Assembly: GCF_000285595.1 (NCBI RefSeq)
Contig: NZ_HE611066.1
Coordinates: 197,658-261,657 of the forward strand
DNA length: 64,000 bases
DNA from: Kurthia senegalensis
GTDB lineage: Bacteria > Bacillota > Bacilli > Bacillales_A > Planococcaceae
Direction: 5' to 3'
The position numbers and the translations under genes were made by a program. Shown piece by piece: positions 9,560-18,370 of this stretch. The notes under the pieces were generated by a model, which saw nothing but the letters and a program-made list of their open reading frames with translations, ran no database searches and had not been told where the DNA came from. The first letter of the stretch is position 1, and each line of letters opens with the position of its first letter.

Positions 9560-9597
9560 AAAAACGACTTTTTGCCAAAGCAAAAGGTCGTTTTTTT
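9560..9597 (+). terminator. Terminator of the EamA gene
   Basis: Imperfect hairpin ACGACTTTTTGC/GCAAAAGGTCGT followed by T7. Confidence 0.75.
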
Positions 9598-9857
9598 AAT
9601 AGAGTTTAAACCGAATAATCGACTTTTTCCTCACATACTGTTTTCCAAGACGCATTAGAAAACGATTTTATATTACGGTCACGTTAAACAAAGTGCTAAT
9701 CCGTGAGCTACGTTATTAGTATACTGCTAAAAATCATGAGATGCTAGTCATTCCACTCCTATACATCCATTTAAAAATAACTGTCGTCCCCCTATTATTT
9801 CCTGAGAAATAATCGACGATAACGAGCAATATTCGCACACATCAAACTATGTATACT
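9598..9857. other. Intergenic stretch, nothing recognised
   Basis: About 260 bp of AT-rich sequence between convergent genes, with no supported frame or repeat. Confidence 0.4.
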
Positions 9858-10325
9858 TTATTTTACTAATTGTTTTTCCATCGTTAACGTCTCAATTTCA
9901 AGCCCATTTGCATTTAAAACACGCGACTCATCTATAACGACGTAACCAAGCTTCGCATAGAGACAAATATTTTTCGTCTCCCTTTTCCGTACGCTGCATT
10001 GTGAGCGTGACAAACCTTCTCGAATTGCTTGTCGCTCAATGAAGCGAACAAGAGATGTCGCAACGCCTTTCCCTTGGTGATCAGGCAATACAGACAATCT
10101 CGAAAAATACATCAAATCATGACGGGACACATATTTTACGACGCCGAGCCACTCATTTTGCTCCCAAATCCCGTACAATTTCATACCATTACGGCGTTCC
10201 AGTTGAATCGACTGTACGGTTTCATTTAAAGCAGAAGAAGGCTGCTCATCGAACCTATAGCGCTCAAATGCATGACGAATAACCGATAAAGCATCTTCCA
10301 CTTGATGCACTTCTTTCATCTCCAT
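9858..10325 (-). CDS. GNAT-family N-acetyltransferase
   Basis: 155 aa. The acetyl-CoA binding motif is clear (RLSVLPDHQGKGVATSLVRF, motif A with Q/RxxGxG/A), followed by the C-terminal NICLYAKLGYVVIDE block. Substrate is unknown: an amino acid, peptide or drug amine. AAAAGGGTGATAGCC precedes the ATG. It is a single gene without operon partners. Confidence 0.87.
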   Translation of the reverse strand: MEMKEVHQVEDALSVIRHAFERYRFDEQPSSALNETVQSIQLERRNGMKLYGIWEQNEWLGVVKYVSRHDLMYFSRLSVLPDHQGKGVATSLVRFIERQAIREGLSRSQCSVRKRETKNICLYAKLGYVVIDESRVLNANGLEIETLTMEKQLVK

Positions 10326-10613
10326 TGGCTATCACCCTTTTCATTTGGATAAAAATGCTAATTATAAAATGATTATACAATATCACATATAAAAAATAAC
10401 TTTTTTCTCAAAAATTCATAATTTTCCCTACTAAAAAACTACTTTCTATATTATAAATCATTACATCCAATTATATTTACGGGCATGGCTTCATCTCATT
10501 TTTTTCGCTTGCACTCGTGTCGCAAAAGTCGAAGCATCCACTTCCAAAAACATTTCTATACTTCTATCAAAAATTCCTTATCTAGTAATCTTGAAAAAAA
10601 CGATGTTCCAAAG
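10326..10613. other. Gene-free AT-rich stretch
   Basis: Promoter region of the GNAT gene plus about 200 bp in which I see no coding frame or repeat. Confidence 0.4.
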
Positions 10614-10640
10614 AAAAAAGCATGTCCGGTAAAGACATGC
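10614..10640 (-). terminator. Terminator of the FAH-family gene
   Basis: Stem GCATGTC/GACATGC with a T run on the minus strand. Confidence 0.7.
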
Positions 10641-10654
10641 TCATGTAAAGCTCA

Positions 10655-11461
10655 TTATTTAACAAAATTACGTAGCTTTCCGATATGCTCAATTTCAACG
10701 ACGACCGTATCGCCTGATTTCATCGGGCAACTACCTGCAGGAGAACCGGTTGCTAAAATATCACCAGGTTCTAACGTCATCACTTGTGAGATCCAACTAA
10801 TTAAAAATGGCATCGAGAATGACATTTGATTCGTATTGCCATCTTGTACAACTTCGCCATTTAACGTCGTAACGATTCTTACATTTGTCGGGTCCAAACC
10901 TTTTACGATACAAGGACCGAGTGGACCGAACGTATCAAATCCTTTGGCACGTGTAAATTGTGGATCGCGAACGGTTAAATCACGCGCTGTGACATCGTTA
11001 AAAATCGTACAGCCATACACGTAATCCATCGCATCTTCTTCTTTTATATTTTTACCGCGCTTGCCGATTACGAGCGCTAGTTCACCTTCAAGTTCGACTT
11101 GATTCGTTAAATCCGTCGGTGGTAATATGATATCCCCATCATTCGGAACGAGGGATGTCGTTGGTTTTAAAAATAAAAATGGTTCTTTTAAATTCGCTTC
11201 GCCGCCCGTCTCATCAGCATGTGCTGCGTACGTCCAACCGAAGTTAATAATTTTAGACGGAATAACGGGTGCTAAAATATGAACGTTTTCGTATTTCACC
11301 GTCGTTCCATCAAATGTTAATTTATCTTGTGCAATTTCAGAGAAATCATTCGATAATTGCTTAATTTCATCGCCTTCTACAACGCCATAATACACTTCGT
11401 TGTTTGGGTGCTGATAACGAACGATCATTTGTGTCTGTGGCAGATTTTGTGCTGTCTGCAT
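10655..11461 (-). CDS. Fumarylacetoacetate hydrolase (FAH) family protein
   Basis: 268 aa. An N-terminal ~60-residue cap is followed by the FAH catalytic domain. Metal ligands are visible in ELEGELALVIGKRGKNI (E-x-E) and GCTIFNDVTARDL (D). KGFDTFGPLGPC and GDILATGSPAGS complete the signature. Members are Mg/Mn-dependent hydrolases, hydratases or decarboxylases of diketo/acylpyruvate acids (YisK, HpcE type). There is no catabolic operon here, so the substrate is open. It is monocistronic with its own terminator. Confidence 0.9.
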   Translation of the reverse strand: MQTAQNLPQTQMIVRYQHPNNEVYYGVVEGDEIKQLSNDFSEIAQDKLTFDGTTVKYENVHILAPVIPSKIINFGWTYAAHADETGGEANLKEPFLFLKPTTSLVPNDGDIILPPTDLTNQVELEGELALVIGKRGKNIKEEDAMDYVYGCTIFNDVTARDLTVRDPQFTRAKGFDTFGPLGPCIVKGLDPTNVRIVTTLNGEVVQDGNTNQMSFSMPFLISWISQVMTLEPGDILATGSPAGSCPMKSGDTVVVEIEHIGKLRNFVK

Positions 11462-12041
11462 GATTTTATCAACCCCTCTATTTATATTGAATATTGAATA
11501 CTAACTACTTACTACAACTATTTACGTCATCATTTTAGACGTTGCGTAATGAGTGAGCTACAAGAGTTGATATTACATAGTGTCACAAATATTGTCAATG
11601 TTTTTCATTCGCTTTATATCAACGTTTAAGCCTATTTTATGTGGGACATTTTTCGTCTTATTATCGTCTTTATACGACGTGTTAAAATGATTAGGATTTT
11701 TCTATCCAATATCGTCCATCCATTGAAAATAAATTATTTTTACGTCTTTTCACACGTTTTTTTATCATTGTATTTTTTACTACTTTCTCATAAATCGCAA
11801 ATAATAGTATGAGGTACTACTTCAGTTTAAAAGAACGTATACGGTTAATAAAGATTTCCTCAATCTCAACCGACATTTACTTTTATGAATTCGAACTAAC
11901 AAAATAAAACAACACATCTTCCGAAAAAATCTTTCGGAAGATGTTTTTTTATCGCGTATTGTATATGAATTCCACTGCTTTACATTGTGTTGAGATTGAA
12001 TAAAAATTAATATAAACTAATAATTATTACTATTCTTACAA
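11462..12041. other. 580-bp intergenic region
   Basis: It contains the promoter of the FAH gene and a strong hairpin at 11913-11951. Otherwise AT-rich, with no supported gene. Confidence 0.4.
11913..11951 (+). terminator. Strong orphan hairpin terminator
   Basis: ACATCTTCCGAAA pairs with TTTCGGAAGATGT, followed by T7. No plus-strand gene lies within 2 kb upstream, so it may end an unseen transcript or be left from a deleted gene. Confidence 0.7.
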
Positions 12042-12692
12042 ATGAAAGTAGGTTTTTCGGTGAGTATTTATTTTGCGTACGTCATGATTGGTCTCGCTAT
12101 TACTATGCCAGTAGGAGCCATTACCGTTGAAATGACGAAACAAGGTTTAAAAAATGGCTTCATGCACGGCTGGGCTGTCGGCATTGGTGTTATGACCATT
12201 GATATTATACTCATCGCAGCTTTGTATTTAGGCTTAGCGAAATATTTAGCATTACCATACGTACAAATGCCCCTTTGAATTATCGGCGCTGTATTTTTAT
12301 TCATGCTTGCGTACGATTCGATTAAAAATGCCGACCATGACATTACGTTAGCTGGCGAAAAAGTGTCCAAATCATTTTTCTCAACGTATAAAAACGGCAT
12401 TTTAGTCGCTGTATCTCCCGGCAATCTCGTTTTTTGGGTATCTGTATTCGGTACGGTTCTTGCGAATTCCTATTCTGGTTCAAATGAAACGTAATTTTCA
12501 ATTGTCTCACTCGGCATTTTAACAGGTATTTTATTACATGACATCGGTTTATTAACGCTCGTTTCTCTCACACGTAAAGTAATGAACCGCTCGATGATCA
12601 AATGGACGTCCATCATCACTGGCATTTTACTTTTCGGCTTTGCTTGCTATTTTATTTATGAATTTATTCTCGACGTCAAATATTATTTCTAA
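12042..12692 (+). pseudogene. LysE/RhtB-family amino-acid exporter with two nonsense codons
   Basis: One uninterrupted reading phase of 217 codons is cut by TGA at 12276-12278 and TAA at 12492-12494. The translation is otherwise a full LysE-type transporter: MPVGAITVEMTKQGLKNGF motif at the N-terminus, a VSPGNLVFWVSVFG segment mid-protein, and about six membrane spans. No frameshift is needed, so unlike the homopolymer cases in this window these look like true nonsense mutations. No good ribosome site is seen before the ATG at 12042. A related intact gene lies at 53305. Confidence 0.75.
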
Positions 12693-12704
12693 CAAACAGA
12701 ATCC

Positions 12705-12734
12705 ACGATGAACAGTTTACGAATCGTTCATCGT
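12705..12734 (+). terminator. Hairpin downstream of the LysE pseudogene
   Basis: Stem ACGATGAAC/GTTCATCGT, followed by a T-rich tract. Confidence 0.6.
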
Positions 12735-12770
12735 AGGTTTTTCGTATGTACATTGTAAAAAAGTATATTA

Positions 12771-12815
12771 TTTTACAAGAAAACATTTATACTTGTTAAT
12801 TTGTTTACAAATTAA
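12771..12815. repeat. Dispersed GTTTAC-type site (leftmost)
   Basis: Contains AAACATTTATACTTGTTA followed by TTGTTTACAAAT. These are both halves of the motif that recurs about 20 times between here and 27.4 kb. Confidence 0.6.
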
Positions 12816-12897
12816 AACTCATTCGATTTGTTGAAATTAAACATCAATTATTATTGAAGCAGCGCCCACTACTGGCTGAAGCCTCGATTAATACGCA

Positions 12898-12938
12898 CAA
12901 AAAAAGCTTCCTTCAAAAAGAAGAAGGAAGCTTTTTTA
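12898..12938. terminator. Bidirectional terminator (cstR 3' end)
   Basis: AAAAAGCTTCCTTC and GAAGGAAGCTTTTTT form a long stem with runs on both sides. Confidence 0.75.
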
Positions 12939-12949
12939 CGTATTTTATA

Positions 12950-13210
12950 TTATCGACTTTTGACGACTAAATTAATTGCTTCTTCAACGACTGCATTCAT
13001 TTTTTCATCATTGCCTTCATTTTCTTTTAAACACTCGACAAGATTATCTGCAACAATGACACCAATCGTCCGATCCACACCTGAACGGATGGCACTTAAT
13101 TGTGTAATGACATCTTTGCAATCTTTGCCTTCATCCATCATTCTTAGTACACCGCGCAATTGACCGTCAATTCGTTTCAAACGGTTCATCGCCTTCACAT
13201 CATATTCCAT
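12950..13210 (-). CDS. cstR: CstR-like persulfide-sensing repressor (CsoR family)
   Basis: 86 aa, all-helical CsoR/RcnR family. The two conserved cysteines are present (C31 in EGKDCKDV and C60 in NLVECLK). The histidine that completes the copper site in CsoR is replaced by Asn (N56). That two-cysteine, no-histidine pattern marks CstR, the sulfide/persulfide-responsive repressor, whose cysteines crosslink through polysulfide. A matching operator lies 43 bp upstream of its start. No sulfide-oxidising genes (cstA/B, sqr) are visible beside it, so targets may lie elsewhere. Confidence 0.78.
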   Translation of the reverse strand: MEYDVKAMNRLKRIDGQLRGVLRMMDEGKDCKDVITQLSAIRSGVDRTIGVIVADNLVECLKENEGNDEKMNAVVEEAINLVVKSR

Positions 13211-13252
13211 ATACGTCCATCCTCCTCATTTCATTTATCTTCGCTCATCATA

Positions 13253-13268
13253 ATACCCCTAGGTGTAT
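13253..13268. promoter_or_regulatory. CsoR/CstR-type operator
   Basis: Sixteen-base inverted repeat ATACCCCTAGGTGTAT with a single mismatch, matching the TACCCC-centred operators of this family. It lies between the divergent cstR and the small membrane protein gene, and could control both. Confidence 0.7.
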
Positions 13269-13361
13269 AAGTCAAATAACAGTTTTGTTTTGGGCCCTTT
13301 TCGTTTACAATATAGTTTAAAGGAATCATATTTTTACAATAAATAAGATGGAGGTGCGACT

Positions 13362-13607
13362 ATGTATCTTCTTGGTATTATCGCCTTTATTAGTGCTTTT
13401 TTCATGATTGGCTTATTTTCATATTTATTTGCCGAGCAACCGGCGTTGTCTATTGACGAATTGACGGAAGAACAGCAACAAGAACTTTTAGAAGAAAGCG
13501 AAGAACGCATGCGTTTCCTTTGGCGTACGGGCTATATTGCCATCGCCATTTTCGTTTGCTCAATCGCAGGCATTTTTGTAAAATCTTTATTGCTTTATTA
13601 TGCGTAA
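13362..13607 (+). CDS. Small two-span membrane protein
   Basis: 81 aa. Hydrophobic segments at about residues 3-24 and 56-79 flank an acidic, glutamate/glutamine-rich middle (LTEEQQQELLEESEER) that should lie on one side of the membrane. GGAGGTG precedes the ATG. It is divergent from cstR across the presumed operator, which hints at control by sulfur stress, but the protein has no rhodanese, TauE or other sulfur motif. Family not recognised. Confidence 0.7.
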   Translation: MYLLGIIAFISAFFMIGLFSYLFAEQPALSIDELTEEQQQELLEESEERMRFLWRTGYIAIAIFVCSIAGIFVKSLLLYYA

Positions 13608-13628
13608 AATCATTTTTCAAAAAATAAA

Positions 13629-13664
13629 CACGGCCAAAGAGTGCATGCTCCTTAACCGTGTTTT
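13629..13664 (+). terminator. Terminator after the small membrane protein gene
   Basis: AACACGG...CCGTGTT stem with a T run. Confidence 0.65.
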
Positions 13665-13666
13665 TT

Positions 13667-13712
13667 GTTTATTTGTAAACATTTATACTTGTTATCATTT
13701 AAACAAATAAAC
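13667..13712. repeat. Dispersed GTTTAC-type site (double)
   Basis: GTTTATTTGTAAAC followed by ATTTATACTTGTTA, then AAACAAATAAAC in inverse orientation. One of the fullest copies of the motif. Confidence 0.7.
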
Positions 13713-13926
13713 TATTGATACACATCAGGCAATACGAGAAGTTCTTGTTGTAAAATAGGTGGTGGATGCCCTATTAATTGTCTTTCAATTGGCGCAATTT
13801 CAATTCCTTCTAACGCTATTCTTTGAAGCATTTCCTCAGTTGATCCTTCTATTTTACAAATAACAGACTGTCCATCTACTTCTAAAAATAAAACATTGCC
13901 GATTTTTTAACGAATTGACCGTACAT
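13712..13926 (-). pseudogene. Small hypothetical protein, broken by one homopolymer indel
   Basis: The ATG at 13924-13926 has a strong GGAGGG 7 nt upstream. After MYGQFVKK the frame is lost in a six-T run (13903-13908 on the plus strand). Adding one base restores a 71-aa soluble protein with a LFLEVDGQSVICKIEG strand pattern ending in VLPDVYQ. The strong start signal and coherent sequence argue that the gene is real and the indel is an error or very recent. Function unknown. Confidence 0.55.
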
Positions 13927-14022
13927 GAGAAATCCCTCCATTCAATATTTATGCTGGCTGTCATGACACTTCTATTGATTTTTCTTTTGCCCATTTTTAT
14001 TTTTTTCAAACATTTATTTTCA

Positions 14023-14056
14023 CAAAAAAAGTAGATTGCCGAAGCAATCTACTTTT
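14023..14056 (-). terminator. Terminator of the SDR gene
   Basis: AAGTAGATTGC/GCAATCTACTT stem with runs on both sides. Confidence 0.75.
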
Positions 14057-14065
14057 TATATAAAC

Positions 14066-14794
14066 TTACATCATAATGCCGCCATCAACGTGCAAGACGT
14101 GGCCTGTAATATATTTCGCTTCATCAGAAGCTAAGAAGGCATATGCATTGGCAATATCTTCAGCATTTCCTAGTGATTGTAAGCTAATCGTTTTTTCCAT
14201 TTGTTCAATAATCTTTTCTGGCATCGCTGCAACCATTGCCGTTTTAATAAAACCTGGCGCTACCGCATTCACAGTGACACCGTTACGCCCGAATTCTTTC
14301 GCCCATGTTTTTGTCATGCCAACGACAGCCGCTTTCGATGCCGCATAATTCGTTTGTCCAACATTGCCGTAAATACCACTAACAGATGACGTATTAATAA
14401 TACGTCCTGATTTTTTCTCTTTTAATGTTGGATACACAGCTTGTGTACAGTTGAAGACGCCTTTTAAATTGACGTTAATTACTTGATCAAATTGATCACC
14501 CGTCATTTTTTGTAGCATCGCATCTCTCGTAATCCCTGCGTTGTTTACTAAAATATCAATCGTCCCAAATTGATCAATCGCAAACTGTGCAAGTTCTTGT
14601 GCATTTTTTTCATCTCCCACATTCACTTTGAAAAAGCGAGCAGCATCCCCAAGTTCTTCTGCTACTTTCGCACCCGCCTCATCAAAATCTGCGACGATGA
14701 CTTTTGCTCCTTCAGCAACAAATTTTTTCGCTGCTGCTTCCCCAATACCATTGGCAGCACCTGTAATAATAGCTACTTTGTCATTTAAACGCAT
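14066..14794 (-). CDS. FabG/PhaB-like short-chain dehydrogenase
   Basis: 242 aa classical SDR. The NAD(P)-binding TGAANGIG spans residues 11-18, NNAG is at 84-87, and the catalytic Ser137, Tyr150 and Lys154 (NYAASK) are all present. The NAVAPGFIKTAM and GHVLHVDGGIMM blocks are those of 3-oxoacyl-ACP/acetoacetyl-CoA reductases. No fatty-acid synthesis or PHA genes adjoin it, so it may be a stand-alone acetoacetyl-CoA reductase or an oxoacyl reductase paralogue. It has its own terminator. Confidence 0.87.
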   Translation of the reverse strand: MRLNDKVAIITGAANGIGEAAAKKFVAEGAKVIVADFDEAGAKVAEELGDAARFFKVNVGDEKNAQELAQFAIDQFGTIDILVNNAGITRDAMLQKMTGDQFDQVINVNLKGVFNCTQAVYPTLKEKKSGRIINTSSVSGIYGNVGQTNYAASKAAVVGMTKTWAKEFGRNGVTVNAVAPGFIKTAMVAAMPEKIIEQMEKTISLQSLGNAEDIANAYAFLASDEAKYITGHVLHVDGGIMM

Positions 14795-15127
14795 GTAAAA
14801 CCCTCCTTAAAGAAATGTATATTTTAGAAAGTGTTTAAATATCCAATTTTTCCTAAAATATGTAATAATCATATCAAACAACCGTTTCCTACTATCCATT
14901 TTTTTCAAAAAGCAGAATTTTCACGATTAATCGCGAATTTTGCATACATAGCAACAGATTTATTATAATCTATTATATTTTACTTTTTGAAATAGTATAA
15001 TATGGGTATAGTTGTAGGAACACGATACTTATTTCCTAATATGTAAAAAAATAAACTTGTATAAATGTTTACTAGTTAACATCATTACATTTATACACGT
15101 TAACTTAGTCGTAAAGGAGGCATTTTC
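14795..15127. other. Intergenic region with a dispersed site
   Basis: Divergent promoter region. At 15049-15112 lie two motif copies (AAACTTGTATAAATGTTTAC and ATTACATTTATACACGTTAAC) just ahead of the beta-helix gene. Otherwise AT-rich. Confidence 0.5.
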
Positions 15128-17392
15128 ATGCAAATTTTACCCGTATCCAAAAATCCAATACAAGATGCGTACATATCTATTTATGATGCCCTTGAAAAAG
15201 CGAAAGAAAATGACGAAGTGCAAATAAAAAGTGGTGCATACGACGAAATACTCGTCATTCGTCATTCGATGACAATTGTCGGCGATGGCAATGTGACCTT
15301 TTTAAAAGATGTCGCGATCGTTCCTGAAGTCGAAGTCATTTTCGAAAACATTCAATTTTCAAGTTACATCGAATTCAAAGAAGCGAATGTTCGTTTCATT
15401 AATTGTAGTTTTAGAGCTATTCCTGACAATGCCACAATCCAAACAGTCGACAGCCATCTCCATTTCACGAACTGTAATTTTTTCGCCTATAATACGAAAA
15501 TTTCGAGTAGCTATCTAAAAGCAAATGATAGCCACATCACACTGACGGACTGTACATTTGAAGAAAATAATGAAGCCATTTCAGCAGAAAATTGTACTAT
15601 TACCGTTTCTAATAGTACGTTTACGAAACAGCTTTCACGTCATATTTCCTTAAACCAAGGAAAACTATCGATGGTCAATACTCGCTTAGAGCAAAGTGTC
15701 GAAGCGATTCATTCGACGGGCAGCACAATCGAAATGAATCGTTGCCACGTCAATGAGCATGCCAAAACACAGCTGACGTTAATTGATGCGAATGCGACAT
15801 TATTAAATAACTTCTTCCAAAAAGCTCAAACACATCTTCATCTTACGAACAGTCATGGTGCATTGACGAATAATACATTTACACAAACGAAACAAACACA
15901 ACTAATATTAGAAAAATTGTCTACAATTAATGCGACAGACAATGAATTTTCATTTGGCGAAGCAAGTGCTATTTTTGCAAACGACAGCATCGTACACTTT
16001 GAACAAACAAAATTCCACCATCATACGAATAAAGAGCAACCGCAGCTTCACTTATTAAATTGCCAAACGACGCTGCGCTCATGCCGTTTTTATAACGGTG
16101 CAAATCGTAGCATTTTAAGTGAACAAGACTCAACATTAACGCTGACAAACTGTACATTTGCCTCGTTCTACGATACCGTTGTTACAGTGAATGGTGGCAA
16201 AACCGATATCGACGAATGTCACTTCCAACCAGAGTTTGCAAATACGTTAAAACTCGAAAACAGCGTGGAAGCAACGATCCAACATAGTCATTTTACATTA
16301 GCAAAAGAATCTCATATTATAGCAATCGACCATACGCGTTTAAATTTACTCGACTGTCAATTTGAGCGAAGCGGTCACATCGCTGTTTCGATTACAGAAA
16401 GCCAAACGAGCATGGATCAATTGACGTTTGCCATTCAACAAAGTGAAGCGCCTGCTCTTCTTTTCCAAACGAGTCAATTTGAAGTACGCAATACGCTATT
16501 TACGAATATTGAGCAAGCAGCCGTTCATATTGAAGATGACTCACACGGTAGCTTTTTAAATGTTTTCTTCCAAAATAATACCGGTACAAACATTACGGTC
16601 GACTACAGTAAATTAAGCGGTAAAAATGTACGAATTGATGGAGGTAATGTTGGTTTGCATAGCTTCAATAGCAACGTTACCCTCTCTCAATTCCGTGTTG
16701 AACACTCACAAAAAGCAGCCATTTGGACACAAGAAAATGGTCATTTAATGTTAGCTGACAGCTATTTAGCAAGAAATGCGGCACACGGCTTGAAGAGTGA
16801 ATATTGTACGCTTTCTTTAGACCACGTTAAATTTGAAAGAAATGGGACTGGTGCTGACCTTCATGGCTCAACTAGCTCGATTGCAAACAGTAACTTCTTT
16901 AAAAATAAAACGGTCGGTCTTCAATGCGCAAGTGGCTCCATTTCGTTAAATGATGTTCTTTTTAGCGATAACAAAACGAATCAGTTTGAAGCGACGCTGA
17001 CGACTGGTCAATTTACGAATGTCTCATTCACTTCCGGTGACAAAGCGATCGTTTTACAAAACCGCTCGAACATTACAGCATCAAACGTCGAAGCATTAGA
17101 CCATAAAAATCATACAGTCGATATTTCAAATAGTGTTCTCATCGGCTCAAACTGTCGCTTTTTAAATGGTGGTGATTACGGTCTTCACTGTAAAGATAGC
17201 CAACTTACGTTTACAAATAGTCTCTTTGCAAACCATGCGACAAACGAATTTTATTTAGAAAATAACTCGCAAGTAGTCTTAACGAATAGTAAGCTGCAAC
17301 CGCGTGTAGCTGAAGAACGCGGTGCATTTATTTTAGATGATTCTACACTATCACGCGATGGTTACATGATGTATCGCAAACGTAGTATATAA
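15128..17392 (+). CDS. Long right-handed parallel beta-helix repeat protein
   Basis: 754 aa. AAAGGAGGC is placed well before the ATG. After a short N-terminal segment with a NosD/pectate-lyase-like KSGAYDEILVIRHSM start, the chain is almost all ~22-residue coils. Stacked positions recur as LTNCTFxxN, LxxCxF and NSxF, the pattern of right-handed beta-helices with inner Asn/Cys ladders. There is no signal peptide, anchor or polysaccharide-lyase catalytic motif, so it is probably a cytoplasmic scaffold or binding protein. It stands between copies of the dispersed palindrome and close to the partition genes; a role in that system is speculation. It is intact over 2.26 kb. Confidence 0.8.
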   Translation: MQILPVSKNPIQDAYISIYDALEKAKENDEVQIKSGAYDEILVIRHSMTIVGDGNVTFLKDVAIVPEVEVIFENIQFSSYIEFKEANVRFINCSFRAIPDNATIQTVDSHLHFTNCNFFAYNTKISSSYLKANDSHITLTDCTFEENNEAISAENCTITVSNSTFTKQLSRHISLNQGKLSMVNTRLEQSVEAIHSTGSTIEMNRCHVNEHAKTQLTLIDANATLLNNFFQKAQTHLHLTNSHGALTNNTFTQTKQTQLILEKLSTINATDNEFSFGEASAIFANDSIVHFEQTKFHHHTNKEQPQLHLLNCQTTLRSCRFYNGANRSILSEQDSTLTLTNCTFASFYDTVVTVNGGKTDIDECHFQPEFANTLKLENSVEATIQHSHFTLAKESHIIAIDHTRLNLLDCQFERSGHIAVSITESQTSMDQLTFAIQQSEAPALLFQTSQFEVRNTLFTNIEQAAVHIEDDSHGSFLNVFFQNNTGTNITVDYSKLSGKNVRIDGGNVGLHSFNSNVTLSQFRVEHSQKAAIWTQENGHLMLADSYLARNAAHGLKSEYCTLSLDHVKFERNGTGADLHGSTSSIANSNFFKNKTVGLQCASGSISLNDVLFSDNKTNQFEATLTTGQFTNVSFTSGDKAIVLQNRSNITASNVEALDHKNHTVDISNSVLIGSNCRFLNGGDYGLHCKDSQLTFTNSLFANHATNEFYLENNSQVVLTNSKLQPRVAEERGAFILDDSTLSRDGYMMYRKRSI

Positions 17393-17402
17393 GTAAAAAT
17401 GA

Positions 17403-17446
17403 TAACTTGTTATTTTATTAACAAATAAACTTGTTTACAAATATAC
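17403..17446. repeat. Dispersed GTTTAC-type site
   Basis: AACTTGTTATTTTATTAACAAATAAAC followed by TTGTTTACAAATATAC, downstream of the beta-helix gene. Confidence 0.65.
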
Positions 17447-17456
17447 GTAAAATAAA

Positions 17457-17506
17457 AACTATCACTTCTTTGTTCGGAATATAGAACATAGAAGTGGTAG
17501 TTTTTT
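17457..17506 (+). terminator. Terminator of the beta-helix gene
   Basis: AACTATCACTTCT pairs with AGAAGTGGTAGTT, followed by T6. Confidence 0.75.
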
Positions 17507-17683
17507 CTGTAATAGTACAGCTATACGTATCCGATACGCTTAATAAACATTTTTATCTCGAAATACGTCTTTTTATCGCGTTTATTCGCTATTTTCTTTT
17601 ATTTTTCGTTATATAACACTTTATTTTTAATTTCAACTGTTATATAATAGTTTCAATAAATGAAACTAAAGGAGTGATGGCTC

Positions 17684-18259
17684 ATGCTTCAACAATTAAC
17701 GAAAAAATCATCTTCTCAATTTATCGGACTTGGTTCTACACGGAAAGTCGATCGCCACGGACAGTTTGTCATCAAAACTTTTTTGCATGAACTTGGCAAA
17801 AAACAAAGTGACTATGAAACAAAAGCTTATGCGGCACTGTACGAACAAGGACTGCACGAAAATGTAGCCCCTATTCTTTATGTAGATGATGAAGTCTGTG
17901 TACAACCGTATTTTCGCCCTGTACCGAAAACATTCGGTACGTATAGCATCGATTTCGAATCTGATCCACGTGTAACAGATAATTTACGCCAAGCGATTGT
18001 ATTTTTAAAAGAAACGTATCAATGTGTCGATATTTTCGATAGCAGCAACTATGCCTTAAATAATAAAGGGAAACTCGTATTAATTGATTACGGTATGAGT
18101 TATGAAATGTACGTAAACGAATGGGCTCCTCTTGCAAAACAAGGAATTCTCCCACAAATGAAAGTCGGTACGTGTGAAAGCTGTGGCATTGAAAAAGAAC
18201 TACGCTTATACGGTGCAGGCGATGAAGATCGTCGCTGTGTAACGTGCGGAAAGTTATAA
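17684..18259 (+). CDS. Small protein-kinase-like protein with C-terminal zinc ribbon
   Basis: 191 aa. The first ~150 residues look like a minimal kinase fold. They show a glycine-containing start (GLGSTRKVDRHGQFVIK, with the lysine in VIK), a hinge-like EVCVQPYF, and LNNKGKLVLIDYGMSYE, where DYG stands for DFG. A clear HxD catalytic loop is missing (SSNYALNNKG), so activity is uncertain. Residues 163-191 form a zinc ribbon (CESC ... CVTC). AAAGGAGTG precedes the ATG. It lies between copies of the dispersed palindrome, convergent with the parA operon. The combination is not one I can name. Confidence 0.6.
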   Translation: MLQQLTKKSSSQFIGLGSTRKVDRHGQFVIKTFLHELGKKQSDYETKAYAALYEQGLHENVAPILYVDDEVCVQPYFRPVPKTFGTYSIDFESDPRVTDNLRQAIVFLKETYQCVDIFDSSNYALNNKGKLVLIDYGMSYEMYVNEWAPLAKQGILPQMKVGTCESCGIEKELRLYGAGDEDRRCVTCGKL

Positions 18260-18263
18260 ACAT

Positions 18264-18285
18264 GTTTATTTGTAAACTTTTTTAC
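18264..18285. repeat. Dispersed GTTTAC-type site
   Basis: GTTTATTTGTAAAC followed by TTTTTTAC, immediately after the kinase-like gene. Confidence 0.7.
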
Positions 18286-18294
18286 TTAGAAAAC

Positions 18295-18334
18295 AAAAGC
18301 CCTTAATCGAGTATCGTTTCGATTAAGGGCTTTT
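18295..18334. terminator. Bidirectional terminator between convergent genes
   Basis: AAAAGCCCTTAATCGA/TCGATTAAGGGCTTTT type stem, usable by the kinase-like gene and by the par operon. Confidence 0.8.
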
Positions 18335-18339
18335 ATGTA

Positions 18340-18370
18340 TTGTTTACACGTAAACATAATTACTTGTTTA
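18340..18370. repeat. Dispersed GTTTAC-type site
   Basis: GTTTACACGTAAAC, an exact palindrome, followed by ATAATTACTTGTTTA. It overlaps the stop codon of the ParA partner gene. Confidence 0.7.
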
